A stretch of DNA of 38,752 nt from Sulfitobacter sp. EhC04 (lineage in GTDB: Bacteria > Pseudomonadota > Alphaproteobacteria > Rhodobacterales > Rhodobacteraceae). Below the pieces are notes generated by a model, which was given only the letters and a program-made list of their open reading frames with translations, did not search any database and was not told where the DNA came from. The DNA lies in assembly GCF_001650875.1 (NCBI RefSeq), contig NZ_LXYI01000078.1, positions 1 to 38,752 on the forward strand, in the 5' to 3' direction. The position numbers and the translations under genes are program-made. This document shows, piece after piece, positions 1 through 8,225 of this stretch; position 1 is the first letter of the stretch, and each line of letters begins with the position of its first letter.

Positions 1-80
1 CCTAAACGAGCACTTGGGGCGGCACTAAAGCGTGACAGGTCCACATAACTGGGCGAGAACGAAGTGCGCGAGCGTGCCGT

Positions 81-150
81 GCGAATGGCAGCAATGTGGG
101 CTGCGACCGCAGCATCTAGGTTGGCTGCTGGATGTCGGTTCTGGGCCGCC
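81..150. repeat. Imperfect direct repeat, upstream copy
   Basis: This 70-bp stretch shares about 80% of its bases, with a few small gaps, with 1359-1428. Shared blocks include GCGAATGGC, the TGCGAC..GCAGC core, GCTGGATGTC and GGGCCG. The two copies bracket the gene at 319-1290. Motifs of this kind (a GCAGCAATG-like core followed by GGATGTC and GGGCC) look like a decayed intergenic repeat family and recur in part elsewhere in the window. Whether the pair marks the ends of an inserted unit is inference. Confidence 0.55.
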
Positions 151-318
151 TTCGGGCGTGAATGAAAGGATAAGGTCGGTCAGGCTGTCTGACATCGGTG
201 GATCACCAGTACTCGCGAAAATGGCTTGTTTTCCATGAGACTATCGCGAAAATTTAGCACTCGCATGCCCGACTCCACTGGTGCGTGTGACTTTTGCTCT
301 GAGTGGATAGGATAACGC

Positions 319-1290
319 ATGCTTTACGACCGGATAATCAATCAAGGTACAATAAACGAACCCGGTGGAAAGCCGGACCCGCAATTCGCTTTGCCATCGA
401 CGGTGAATTGGATGAGGGCCCTTAGGATCTTGATTGAAGAACAAGGAATCGATTTCGGTACTGCGGATTCTTTCTATTCCATGCACGCAAGGAGGAGCAT
501 GGGCGCGCTCGAAGAGAACACGGTTCTCGAACAATTGTTTCTTGGTCTGCATCACCTGTCGGCGATTCAGCAATTCCGCGGTGGTGCGACGTCTGCCGAC
601 TATTCGCGAGTGGGCATCCTTGCCTGGTACTACGGTATCGCCAATGCCGCGAGTGCTATGACGGCCGCGCAGTCCGGATCTTTTCAGGAGGACCACGCGG
701 GGACGGCTCGGCTATGGGATGAGCAGATAGCACGCCGCGGGATGGCCATGACGCCGTTCTGCTGGCGCGTGAGCAGCCTTGTCGAGAAGACATACAAACC
801 GGAAATTGTGGCTTACCGGAATGGCAGCAGCGGGAAGCTACAGACAAAGCCTTCGACGGCAACCGACGCTCTCGGCGCTGCGGCAGGCTATTTGTCAGGA
901 ACGGCAAAATGGCACACGTGGCGAACAGAAGAGGATTTGAAGCGCTCCCGTGACTTCAAAAATTTGGGTGTCGAAAATTTTCGGACGAAGGCGGCGCGGA
1001 CGCTACGGGATCAGCGATTAGAAAAGAAGTGTATAGGCTTTGTGCATCAGGCGGCCCGCTATCGCGGAAAAGCCAACTATCGCGAGGCACTCTTCCTTGC
1101 CTATGGGTCCGGCACCGAAACCATACTCAACGGTTTTGTCGAAGATATGTCTGTTGTCCTTCAGGCATTCCTCGCAATGGCCGGGGCGTTTGCCAAGCGC
1201 AAGCTTGGAAAGGATCTGTGGGAAGAGTTCGTCGCAGACATTGATGCAAAAAAGGCATTTACGACCAGTGCAGCAGAGGTTTGGGTATAA
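319..1290 (+). CDS. Hypothetical protein, 323 aa, unrecognised
   Basis: I do not recognise this protein. It begins at an ATG about ten bases after a GGAT-type ribosome-binding site. It looks soluble and mostly alpha-helical, with no signal peptide or convincing membrane segment. Notable stretches are a hydrophobic/aromatic helix near residues 94-115 (ILAWYYGIANAASAM), a basic segment near 205-240, and a conserved-looking RGKANYREALFLAYG block near 245-260 followed by a long hydrophobic helix. The helical layout loosely recalls HEPN-like proteins, but I see no clear RxxxxH motif and make no claim. GC is visibly lower than in the housekeeping genes, and the gene sits between the imperfect direct repeats at 81-150 and 1359-1428, which suggests acquisition by transfer. 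Confidence 0.75.
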   Translation: MLYDRIINQGTINEPGGKPDPQFALPSTVNWMRALRILIEEQGIDFGTADSFYSMHARRSMGALEENTVLEQLFLGLHHLSAIQQFRGGATSADYSRVGILAWYYGIANAASAMTAAQSGSFQEDHAGTARLWDEQIARRGMAMTPFCWRVSSLVEKTYKPEIVAYRNGSSGKLQTKPSTATDALGAAAGYLSGTAKWHTWRTEEDLKRSRDFKNLGVENFRTKAARTLRDQRLEKKCIGFVHQAARYRGKANYREALFLAYGSGTETILNGFVEDMSVVLQAFLAMAGAFAKRKLGKDLWEEFVADIDAKKAFTTSAAEVWV

Positions 1291-1358
1291 TTTGCGATCC
1301 GACGCTTGGGTGAAAATTAGGTATCGGCAAAGCCAGATGACGACGCCGAGCAGGTGCA

Positions 1359-1428
1359 GCGAATGGCGGCAATGCGGATTGCGACAGCAGCAATGTGATT
1401 AGTTGCTGGATGTCCGCTAAGGGCCGTT
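1359..1428. repeat. Imperfect direct repeat, downstream copy
   Basis: This is the second copy of the repeat at 81-150, in the same orientation, about 70 bases after the stop codon of the gene at 319-1290. It matches in the GCGAATGGC, TGCGAC..GCAGC, GCTGGATGTC-like and GGGCCG blocks. No transposase lies between the copies. Confidence 0.55.
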
Positions 1429-1476
1429 CCCGTCAAGGCGGTGTTGGCCTACGAACTCACAGGAAATCATTCGGAC

Positions 1477-2001
1477 CTAGCAATTTACGCCATTCTGGTT
1501 CCTAGCTTCTCTATCGGAGGCTCCTTCGGGCTCTTCGTACCTTCCATGTGTCCCCAGAAACGATCCCTTCGGGTGATACTTACCGTCCGAGCCGAGAAAC
1601 GCGCCAGGTAGGTGGTACCTTCCATCACTTCCAATGAATGATCCGGCAAAGTGGTACTTCCCGTCCTGCCCGAGAAAACAACCAGCCGGGTGATACTTGC
1701 CATCCTGGCCGAGGAAAGCGCCTTTAGGATGATACCTTCCATCCTGCCCCAAAAAGGAGCCAGCGGCGTGATACTGCCCGTCTTGGCCTAGAATTGCACC
1801 AGCGGGATGGTACTTGCCATCGGCGCGAAGAGTTTCGCCTTTGCGATGATATTTGCCATCTTGCCCAAGAAACGAACCGGGAGCGTGATATAGACCGTCT
1901 TGGCCAAGGAAGTACCCCTTGGGATGGTATCGGCCATCTTGTCCCAAGAATGAACCATTTGGATGATACTTTCCGTCTTGGCCGAGGAATTTTCCGGTCA
2001 T
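1477..2001 (-). CDS. Tandem 13-residue repeat protein (174 aa)
   Basis: Almost the whole protein (about residues 5-160) consists of twelve contiguous 13-residue repeats with consensus FLGQDGKYHPKGS. The DG, [KR]YH and final G are the most constant positions; repeats 5, 6, 10 and 12 are the most divergent. A short charged tail (ASDREARNQNGVNC) follows. I chose the ATG at 2001 because a GAGG sits a few bases upstream and the repeats begin four residues later; a longer reading to 2094 adds a non-repeat leader. There is no signal peptide or membrane segment. Regular Gly/Asp turns and aromatic residues suggest a beta-rich solenoid or hairpin stack, resembling MORN or WG repeats in style but not in motif. 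One His and one Tyr per repeat could form a ligand- or metal-binding surface. Function unknown. Confidence 0.7.
   Translation of the reverse strand: MTGKFLGQDGKYHPNGSFLGQDGRYHPKGYFLGQDGLYHAPGSFLGQDGKYHRKGETLRADGKYHPAGAILGQDGQYHAAGSFLGQDGRYHPKGAFLGQDGKYHPAGCFLGQDGKYHFAGSFIGSDGRYHLPGAFLGSDGKYHPKGSFLGTHGRYEEPEGASDREARNQNGVNC
1522..1989 (-). repeat. Twelve 39-bp in-frame tandem repeats
   Basis: Twelve contiguous 39-bp units encode the 13-residue repeats of the overlapping gene. Unit length is constant. Third codon positions differ among units while the DG, YH and G residues are kept, which suggests selection on the protein rather than very recent DNA duplication. Confidence 0.8.
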
Positions 2002-2415
2002 GCGTGCCTCACTGGATGCGAAGAGAACTTTTGGCGAACATAAAGGTAGATATGTCGATCCGCAATCAGCATTGTCAAAAGAAGAGTTCCGCATTTCACA
2101 CCTCGAGCCTTAGATATGCGGCGAGGTTTGTGAGTGGCGGCTTCAGGGAAGCTGCACCATAGTATCTACAGCGTACCGAAAGGCAGCTATGGGCCGGAAG
2201 CGTCAGGAGACGTGATGGCAGACCGCTCGGGAACCACGCTCGCTTCCCTGTAAATAGCGAACCTTCTCACGCCGTGCTGCCGAAGGTCCGGTTGGGTCGG
2301 AAATGCTTGGCATTTGGGTCGGAATTGCTTGGCACGGCCCACTGACAAGATTCAGAAAATTTGCCGCTAAGAGTCGGAAATGCGCGGCATTCGACACCCT
2401 TGCAACAGCACAGTG
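2002..2415. other. Gene-free stretch with short repeats
   Basis: This 414-bp stretch has no convincing gene. It holds the upstream region of the repeat-protein gene (read on the minus strand) and the three short repeats at 2296-2390. A fragment near 2180-2195 (GGCAGCTATGGGCCGGA) resembles the decayed intergenic repeat family seen at 81-150. Confidence 0.4.
2296..2390. repeat. Three short direct repeats, GTCGGAAATGC type
   Basis: Three 18-bp near-identical units, consensus GTCGGAAATGCTTGGCAT, begin at 2296, 2318 and 2373. Multiple short terminal repeats of this sort occur at the ends of some insertion sequences, for example the IS21 family, so this could be an IS remnant. No transposase is present, so that reading is inference only. 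Confidence 0.4.
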
Positions 2416-2889
2416 TCACTTGACCTGGCCAGACAAGAGCGTCTCGATCCGGGCCATCTGCCCCTTCAACACACGCAACTCGCGCAACTCCGCCTGCTGC
2501 ATGGCGATCATGTCCTCCTGCGCCAATGTATAAAGCGTCAACTCCTCGACCTTTTTCAGCAGGGTCATCTGCATCGCTGTCATATCAACACCATCGGCTT
2601 TGATCTCGGCCTCTGAAGGCACCCCCGGCAGATGGCTGTTGGCGTCGATGAACGCCTGCACCTCGGCCAGCGGGCGCAGCGCATAATCCGCGTCGAACAC
2701 ATAGTCCGGCACATTCAATGCTGTATTGTTCACGACCAGCGTGCCGGTGATGTTGACCTCACCGGGCAGGCCGTTCCTGCCCAGCCGCAGCAGGTTGTTG
2801 TTGGCTGCATTGTCGATTTTCAGCGGGGCTAGCCGCCTGCGATACCCACGTTCAGACGGCCTGAATCCTGCTGATTGCGGAATTCCCAT
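2416..2889 (-). pseudogene. 3' fragment of frameshifted tail-fibre-like gene
   Basis: The meaningful protein starts near 2837 (LAPLKIDNAANNNLL) and continues the upstream reading frame after a -1 shift. It contains a short beta segment (GLPGEVNITGTLVVNN), then the conserved block with LAEVQAFIDANSHLPGVPS and KADGVDMTAMQ, and finally a coiled coil (LLKKVEELTLYTLAQED onward). That block is typical of the C-terminal assembly/chaperone region of secreted tail-fibre-like proteins. There is no start codon with a ribosome-binding site for this piece, so it is best read as the C-terminal part of the gene that begins at 3650. The 2837-2889 part of the frame overlaps the 5' piece and is out of frame there. 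Confidence 0.6.
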
Positions 2890-3650
2890 GTGGTCGGGGT
2901 CACACCGTTCTGGCGCAGACGAAAGGCGGAATCCGACCCCGACCCGTTTGCATCAAACAGCGCGAAGGCATCGGTGTCGACAGCGTTGGTCCGTATGTGC
3001 AGCTTTTCCTCGGGAAAGTTGGTGCCAAAGCCGACAAAACCCGCTGAATTAACAAACAGGCTGTACGACGGCGCGCCGTTCTCCAACCAGAGGGGAACGG
3101 TCGGACCGCCGTCCATGTCATAAATTGCGAAGCCGGAAAACGTCGAACTCAACAACCAGTCCCCATCTCCGACCGCCGCCTCCAGCCGAACTCCGGGCGC
3201 GGCGCCCTGGCGGACATGCAGCGCGCTCTGCGGCAGGCTGGTGCCCAACCCCACCTGGCCAGCGGCATTCGTGTAAATCGCATTGTTGGGCGCGCCGCCT
3301 TCGATACGCAAGGGGGTCGTGTTATCCGTGCGGTTCTGGACCGAAAAGTGATTGATGCCGCCGCTGGAAAACTCAAAGATGTCGTTGATCAGGATTGACC
3401 ATTCGTCACCGGGAAAATTGACATTGTCGGAAGCATCCTCAAAGTCGATACGCGTGCGTGTATCGCGCAGCATGAGCGATCCGGCCAGGGAGTCGATAAA
3501 AGTCTGAGCGTTGGCGCAGTTTGTGCCGACGCACAATTGGTCGCGGATAACGGCGTCGTTGGCCGCCTCCAGAATGTTTTGGGCGGACAGGGATGCGGGC
3601 AGGGACAGGCAGGCGGCAAGGGTTGCGAGACGCATATTAAACGGGTTCAT
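2829..3650 (-). CDS. Secreted tail-fibre-like protein, 5' part
   Basis: The product begins with a classic Sec signal peptide (MNPFNMRLATLAACLSLPASLSAQ, cleaved after SLSAQ). Beta-rich repeats follow, of the kind seen in tail-fibre and adhesin stalks: the phrases NAAGQVGLGTSLPQSALHVR and VNSAGFVGFGTNFPEEKLHI are two copies of one structural unit. Cys residues near the mature N terminus (LCVGTNC) could form a disulfide. The ATG at 3650 has GGAG nine bases upstream. The frame stops at a TAG at 2829-2831 immediately after GRLNVGIAGG, where the homologous architecture would continue, and the missing C-terminal domain is found intact in the -1 frame at 2416-2840. The intact protein would be about 410 aa. 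I see no canonical slippery heptamer, so a one-base loss or a sequencing error is likelier than programmed frameshifting. Confidence 0.6.
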   Translation of the reverse strand: MNPFNMRLATLAACLSLPASLSAQNILEAANDAVIRDQLCVGTNCANAQTFIDSLAGSLMLRDTRTRIDFEDASDNVNFPGDEWSILINDIFEFSSGGINHFSVQNRTDNTTPLRIEGGAPNNAIYTNAAGQVGLGTSLPQSALHVRQGAAPGVRLEAAVGDGDWLLSSTFSGFAIYDMDGGPTVPLWLENGAPSYSLFVNSAGFVGFGTNFPEEKLHIRTNAVDTDAFALFDANGSGSDSAFRLRQNGVTPTTWEFRNQQDSGRLNVGIAGG

Positions 3651-3897
3651 TGCAAATTTCTCCGGTCCGAAACTAAAAAACCCCGCCAGCTTAAGGGATG
3701 TCACGCCAAACCGTGAACCTTTTTTGCTCCTCGGTCAGGCTTCGAAAATGCTGCGCGATGCATGAACGACCAGTGACGCGAAGCTGCGCCGCAGCGCCCG
3801 GCGGTGAAGCCATTGGCCCGCGATCGTTCCATGGATTGCGACTTCGAAAGCAGAGCGAAGCACGCCAGGTTCGTCCTGTTATCGGTCAGGTCTGCTT

Positions 3898-6024
3898 TCA
3901 GTCCTTTTCCCCGATCAAGGCCGCGACAGCGTTCAGCAGATCAACCTGTCGCACAGGTTTCATCAGACGGATGTCATCGGCGCGCAACCCATTCCCGTGA
4001 ACCATGGCCTCATTGGCATAGCCCGACATAAAGATGAACGCGACTCCGGGGTTCACTGCCCGAATGGCTTTCGCCAGATGGGTGCCCTGCAATTCCCCCG
4101 GCATGACAATATCAGTCGCAATGAGGTCAAAGGACGGGTCCTTCTCCCAGAGGGCCATCGCATCGTCGCCGGAGGGTGCCGTTGTCACGTCAACGCCGGC
4201 CCTCATCAGGATTTCCTCAAGAGCGATCAAAAGGTCCGCGTTGTCTTCAACCAGCAATATCCGCTTGCCTTTGAGATGCGACAGGTCCTGAGGCTGGGCA
4301 GGTGACGCATTCGGCCTGCCGCCATTCAGTTCGGCTTTGAAGTAAAGTTTCAGCGTGGTGCCAATGTCCGGTTCTGAATAGATGCGAACCGTCCCGTTTG
4401 ACTGCTTCATGAAGCCTTGTACCATTGACAATCCAAGCCCCGTCCCTTGGCCGATCGGCTTGGTCGAGAAGAAAGGGTCGAAAACCCGCTTCAAATCTTC
4501 TTCCCCGATCCCGACCCCGGTATCGCTGACCGCAATCATGACATAGCGTCCCGGCACCAGATCCTCGCCCCGATCTGTGATGTATTCATTGTCGATGCGG
4601 ATGTTGGCGGTTTCGATCGTCAATTGCCCACCGTGCGGCATGGCATCCCGCGCATTCAGCATGAGGTTCAAAAGTGCGTTCTTGGCCAGACCTTCATCGG
4701 CGGTAAACTTCCACAGATTCGCCAAAAGCGAGGTCTCGATCTGAATGTTCGCGGGCAAAAGGCGGTTCGACCAGTTCACAACGTCGCGGATCATGTCGTT
4801 GGCCTGCAGCAGGGTCGGTTCCAGATGCGAACGGCGCGCAAAGCCCAGCATGTTCCGCGTGAGGTCCGCACCGCGCTGGGTCGCATCAATTGCGTTCGCA
4901 ATGTAATCATTCTGTTCGGATTGCTTGGAGTCAGCCTTGAGCAGCTCCAGGTTCCCTAGGATGACGGCGAGGATATTATTGAAATCATGCGCCATCCCGC
5001 CAGCGAGGTTTCCAATTGCCTCCATCTTTTGAGACTGGCGAAGTTCATTTTCCATATCGACCAGCCGGGAAACATCCTGAATCGTCCCGGCCAGACCCTT
5101 TACCTTCCCTTCGGCATCCAGAATGACCTCTCCGCTGTCGACGACATTCACAATCGACCCGTCGGGGCGTTGCATACGATGCAGGCTTGAAAACTGTCCC
5201 TTTGTTTCCAGCGCCAGATCGACCGCCGCGCGCAGCTTGACTTTGTCTTCCGCCGGAACGTAAGCCCAGGCGTCCTCAATCTTCGTCGGAAAATCTCCCG
5301 GTTCAAGCCCACAGATCCGGCCCACTGCTTCAGACCAGAAAATGTCGCCGTTCAGGTCAGATTTCCAGCGCCCCAACTGGGCGATGCGTTCCGCTTGCAA
5401 AAGAAATGTTTCTTGCTCTTGCAGCTTCAGCTTGTCGTCTACGGCCTGACGGCGTCGCTTCGATTGGACATAGGCGGTCAGCAGGGCCCCGGCCACAACC
5501 GAAATTACAAACAGAAGAGCCACGGTATACAGGATGCCCCGTCGGCGTGCCATCACATCCAGCATTTCGCGCTCGAATTCTCTGATGCTCAGTGCGGCGT
5601 CCACATCCGATACGCGAACGCGTTCGTCAACCTCGGCAATCGTCAACTGCTCCTGTTGTATATCGCTGGCCGTATCCAGCATTTCGCGATAGATCGACAA
5701 AGTCGACTTCAAGTCAGTCATGTCTGCCTGTATGCCTAAATTGGCGGCCTGAACTTCGATCTCGGACATCGCAACAATGGCGACGTTGAAATCCTCCAGG
5801 GCAGCATCCAGATAACCCGGCTCGGCAGGGCGCAAGACGTAGTTCTTGAAGTTATGGATGAACCCGTCATAGCCGATTGACCGTTCAAGCAGGATAAACA
5901 GGCGCGGCAATGTATAGGACGCGCGTTCGAAATACACAAAACGCTGGCCGATAAGCACCATCACGAATACTGCGCAGACCGCTACCAACAGCAACATGGG
6001 CCTGTGCAAATTCGATCGCTTCAT
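3898..6024 (-). CDS. Hybrid sensor histidine kinase/response regulator
   Basis: This 708-aa membrane sensor has two transmembrane segments (about 10-27 and 164-187) framing a helical periplasmic sensor domain. A cytoplasmic PAS domain follows (about 205-320; ERIAQLGRW start, PDGSIVNVVDSG). Then come a HisKA domain with phosphoacceptor His346 in GGMAHDFNN, and a HATPase domain with N box (NALLNLMLNARDAM), G1 (DTGVGI), F (FDPFF) and G2 (GQGTGLGL) boxes. A C-terminal receiver domain has acidic LVEDN, phosphoacceptor Asp638 (TDIVMPG) and Lys689 (LMKPV). The HDFNN-type H box followed by its own receiver is typical of alphaproteobacterial hybrid kinases. I chose the ATG at 6024, with GAGG about nine bases upstream, because the longer frame adds an unlikely 75-residue leader before the first membrane helix. 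No separate response regulator lies nearby, so its output partner is not in this window. Confidence 0.9.
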   Translation of the reverse strand: MKRSNLHRPMLLLVAVCAVFVMVLIGQRFVYFERASYTLPRLFILLERSIGYDGFIHNFKNYVLRPAEPGYLDAALEDFNVAIVAMSEIEVQAANLGIQADMTDLKSTLSIYREMLDTASDIQQEQLTIAEVDERVRVSDVDAALSIREFEREMLDVMARRRGILYTVALLFVISVVAGALLTAYVQSKRRRQAVDDKLKLQEQETFLLQAERIAQLGRWKSDLNGDIFWSEAVGRICGLEPGDFPTKIEDAWAYVPAEDKVKLRAAVDLALETKGQFSSLHRMQRPDGSIVNVVDSGEVILDAEGKVKGLAGTIQDVSRLVDMENELRQSQKMEAIGNLAGGMAHDFNNILAVILGNLELLKADSKQSEQNDYIANAIDATQRGADLTRNMLGFARRSHLEPTLLQANDMIRDVVNWSNRLLPANIQIETSLLANLWKFTADEGLAKNALLNLMLNARDAMPHGGQLTIETANIRIDNEYITDRGEDLVPGRYVMIAVSDTGVGIGEEDLKRVFDPFFSTKPIGQGTGLGLSMVQGFMKQSNGTVRIYSEPDIGTTLKLYFKAELNGGRPNASPAQPQDLSHLKGKRILLVEDNADLLIALEEILMRAGVDVTTAPSGDDAMALWEKDPSFDLIATDIVMPGELQGTHLAKAIRAVNPGVAFIFMSGYANEAMVHGNGLRADDIRLMKPVRQVDLLNAVAALIGEKD

Positions 6025-6378
6025 ACTCAAAGGCCTCGTTGTGAAGTAGCAACGACTATGCATAGTCGGGACTTTGTGTTCAACTTCAAGCAAACACGTT
6101 AATATGGATACAATGACCCCTCCAGGCACTGTGCCCGACAGGTATTGCACAATGCCGTCAGCCTCGCATGACAGTACGCGTTCAAGCAACACCTTGTATT
6201 CCCGCCAAAAAGACAAGCCGGCACGACGCCTTTGCGTCCGGATGGACAATTTGACTGGCCGATGATCCGGGCAGGCTCTGTTCTGGCTGGTGCGCCAAAG
6301 GGTCCAGACCCCATAATGCGGGACAGGTCAGATGCGCGCCTGACGCATGATCTGCGATGAAAGCAGACCCGCTTTCGC
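6025..6378. other. Intergenic region upstream of the sensor kinase
   Basis: This 354-bp stretch lies between two minus-strand genes. It should hold the end of the marR transcript and the promoter and leader of the kinase. A small GGGTC-TG-GACCC hairpin lies near 6290-6310 on the marR side, and the perfect palindrome at 6053-6068 on the kinase side. I see no convincing gene in it. Confidence 0.4.
6053..6068. promoter_or_regulatory. Perfect 16-bp palindrome upstream of kinase
   Basis: CGACTATGCATAGTCG is a perfect palindrome ending 29 bases before the kinase start codon. It could be an operator or a leader hairpin. No regulator can be named from the sequence. Confidence 0.4.
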
Positions 6379-6921
6379 CTATTCGCCCCGTGCCGACGCG
6401 GCGCTTTCCAGGTTTCGGATCAGATCCTTCAGCGTGGCGATGAAGGTCGCATATCTTTCGCTGCCGATGGCATCGTTCAGCGACTGCAAGTGCCCGATGG
6501 CTTTCGCCTCCATCAGGGCCTGTTGCCTGATGCCTTTCTCGGTCGCCACGCTCAGGTGAATCCGGCGGTCGCTGGCCGATCTGAGCCGCACAATCAGCCC
6601 TTCGTCCTCCATCCACCGCAGCGCCTTGGTGACACTGGATTTGTCCCGCGCCGAGGCGGTGCCGATCTGGGTCTGGCTGATATGCGGGTTTCGCACGATC
6701 AGGGTCAGGATGGTGAAATAGCCCGGATGCAGGGCTTCGTCGCCCAGACGCGCCCGGAAATCCTCATAGGCCGTCTCATGGGCGCGGCGCAGATACATAC
6801 CGATGAATTCGTGCAAGATGCCATGGTCCAATGTGTCGCTGTCCGGTGCCTGTATCGACCCATAGGACAGCACGTCGCCATCCTTGATCCCCGTGACTGA
6901 ATCGTAATTTTTCTTGTCCAT
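6379..6921 (-). CDS. MarR-family transcriptional regulator
   Basis: This 180-aa protein has a MarR-type winged helix-turn-helix: a dimerisation helix, then PGYFTILTLIVRNPHISQTQIGTAS, the recognition region ARDKSSVTKALRWMEDEGLI, and the beta wing VRLRSASDRRIHLSV. The acid-binding pocket of this family often lies between the dimer and DNA-binding domains, so a carboxylate linked to the transporter is a plausible ligand. It is the last gene of the minus-strand arm, starting just after the dctM stop codon, and probably controls the whole locus. The start is uncertain: ATG at 6921 (GGTGA upstream) avoids overlap, while ATG at 6960 would overlap dctM by 37 bases. Confidence 0.85.
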   Translation of the reverse strand: MDKKNYDSVTGIKDGDVLSYGSIQAPDSDTLDHGILHEFIGMYLRRAHETAYEDFRARLGDEALHPGYFTILTLIVRNPHISQTQIGTASARDKSSVTKALRWMEDEGLIVRLRSASDRRIHLSVATEKGIRQQALMEAKAIGHLQSLNDAIGSERYATFIATLKDLIRNLESAASARGE

Positions 6922-6923
6922 CG

Positions 6924-8225
6924 TCACCGCGCCATCAAGGGAAGGACCATAACGATCCATGGAAATGCAATTATGATAATGATGCGGACAATATCAGCCA
7001 GAACAAATGGCAAAATCCCCCGGTACATCTCGCCGACCGACAGATCGTCAATGACCGATTTGATCACAAAAAGGTTCAGCCCCACCGGCGGCGTGATCAG
7101 CGAAAGTTCTGTCACCATCACCGCAAAGATCCCGAACCAGATCGGATCAAAACCCATTTGCGTCACAATGGGAAAGAAGATCGGGATGGTCAGCAGGATC
7201 ATCGACAGGCTTTCCATGAACATGCCCAGAAACAGATAGATCACAAGGATGGTAAAGATGACCGCCATCGGGCCAAGGCCCAGTGAGGTGATCAGGTCCG
7301 ACAGGGCGCCGGGCAGGCCGATCAGGTTCATGAAATTCGAGAAAACCAAGGCCCCGATCAGGACCAGGAACAGGCTGGCCGTGGTTGTGACCGTTTCAAC
7401 CAGCGAGGCGATCAGCCCCTCCCACGACAGCGCACGTCGCCACACCGCAAAGGCCAGCGCGCCGGTCGCACCAACGCCCCCCGCCTCGGTCGGGGTAAAG
7501 ACACCTTTGTAAAGCCCGCCGATGATGCCGATGAACAGCAACAGAATGGGGCCGACGCTGCGCAGGTAACGCAGCCGTTCCGACCAATCCGCACGCGGGG
7601 CTGCGGGCGCACAGGCGGGGTCGATCTGGGCGGCAATGCGGATCGCCGCCAGATACAGCAGGATCGCCAGCACACCGGGCAGGATACCCGCGATGAACAG
7701 CGATCCGATGTCCGTTCCGGTCGCGATCCCGTACAGGACCAGGATCACGGAAGGCGGGATCAGGATGCCCAGCGTGCCACCCGCCGCAACGGCAGAGGCG
7801 GCGAAACCGTCCGCATATCCATAGCGGCGCATTTCCGGCACCGCGACCTTTGCCATCGTTGCCGCCGTCGCCAGCGACGACCCGCTCAGCGCCGAGAACC
7901 CGCCACAGGCCAGGATCGTGGCCGCAGCCAGACCGCCGCGCATGTGCCCCACAAACCCATGACACAACCGATACAGATCCTCTGACATCCGTGCGCGTGT
8001 CACAAAGACCCCCATCAGGATGAACATCGGCAAGACCGACAGCTCATAGGACATCGTCGCATTGATCGGCAATTGGCCAATCATGCCCATGGCGGTCCGG
8101 TCCGAAATATTGATCCAGATGCCCGACAGCCCCACCAGCAGCATCGCCAGCGCAATGGGCATGCCGCCCATCATCATCACGAACACCGCCGCAAAGGCCA
8201 ATCCGGAAATTTCCCACACCGCCAT
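6924..8225 (-). CDS. dctM: TRAP transporter large permease DctM
   Basis: This 433-aa, very hydrophobic inner-membrane protein has about 12 membrane segments and is the ion-coupled transport subunit of a TRAP carboxylate transporter. The N-terminal half carries the family signature region (GMPIALAMLLVGLSGIW, then LPMFILMGVFVTRARM) and the conserved ASAVAAGGTLGILIPPSVILVLYG stretch. The C-terminal half repeats this layout, with ELSLITPPVGLNLFVIKSV near the end. The length is normal for the family. The start codon overlaps the dctQ stop by one base (TGATG), implying translational coupling. It works with the DctQ and DctP proteins of the same operon. Confidence 0.95.
   Translation of the reverse strand: MAVWEISGLAFAAVFVMMMGGMPIALAMLLVGLSGIWINISDRTAMGMIGQLPINATMSYELSVLPMFILMGVFVTRARMSEDLYRLCHGFVGHMRGGLAAATILACGGFSALSGSSLATAATMAKVAVPEMRRYGYADGFAASAVAAGGTLGILIPPSVILVLYGIATGTDIGSLFIAGILPGVLAILLYLAAIRIAAQIDPACAPAAPRADWSERLRYLRSVGPILLLFIGIIGGLYKGVFTPTEAGGVGATGALAFAVWRRALSWEGLIASLVETVTTTASLFLVLIGALVFSNFMNLIGLPGALSDLITSLGLGPMAVIFTILVIYLFLGMFMESLSMILLTIPIFFPIVTQMGFDPIWFGIFAVMVTELSLITPPVGLNLFVIKSVIDDLSVGEMYRGILPFVLADIVRIIIIIAFPWIVMVLPLMAR

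Noticed and set aside
1522..1989. Regular 39-bp repeats considered as a CRISPR array
   Set aside because: The units are contiguous with no spacers and are in frame in a protein-coding gene.
2820..2840. Programmed -1 frameshifting in the tail-fibre-like gene
   Set aside because: No X-XXY-YYZ slippery heptamer or clear downstream stimulator is visible; a one-base deletion or sequencing error is simpler.
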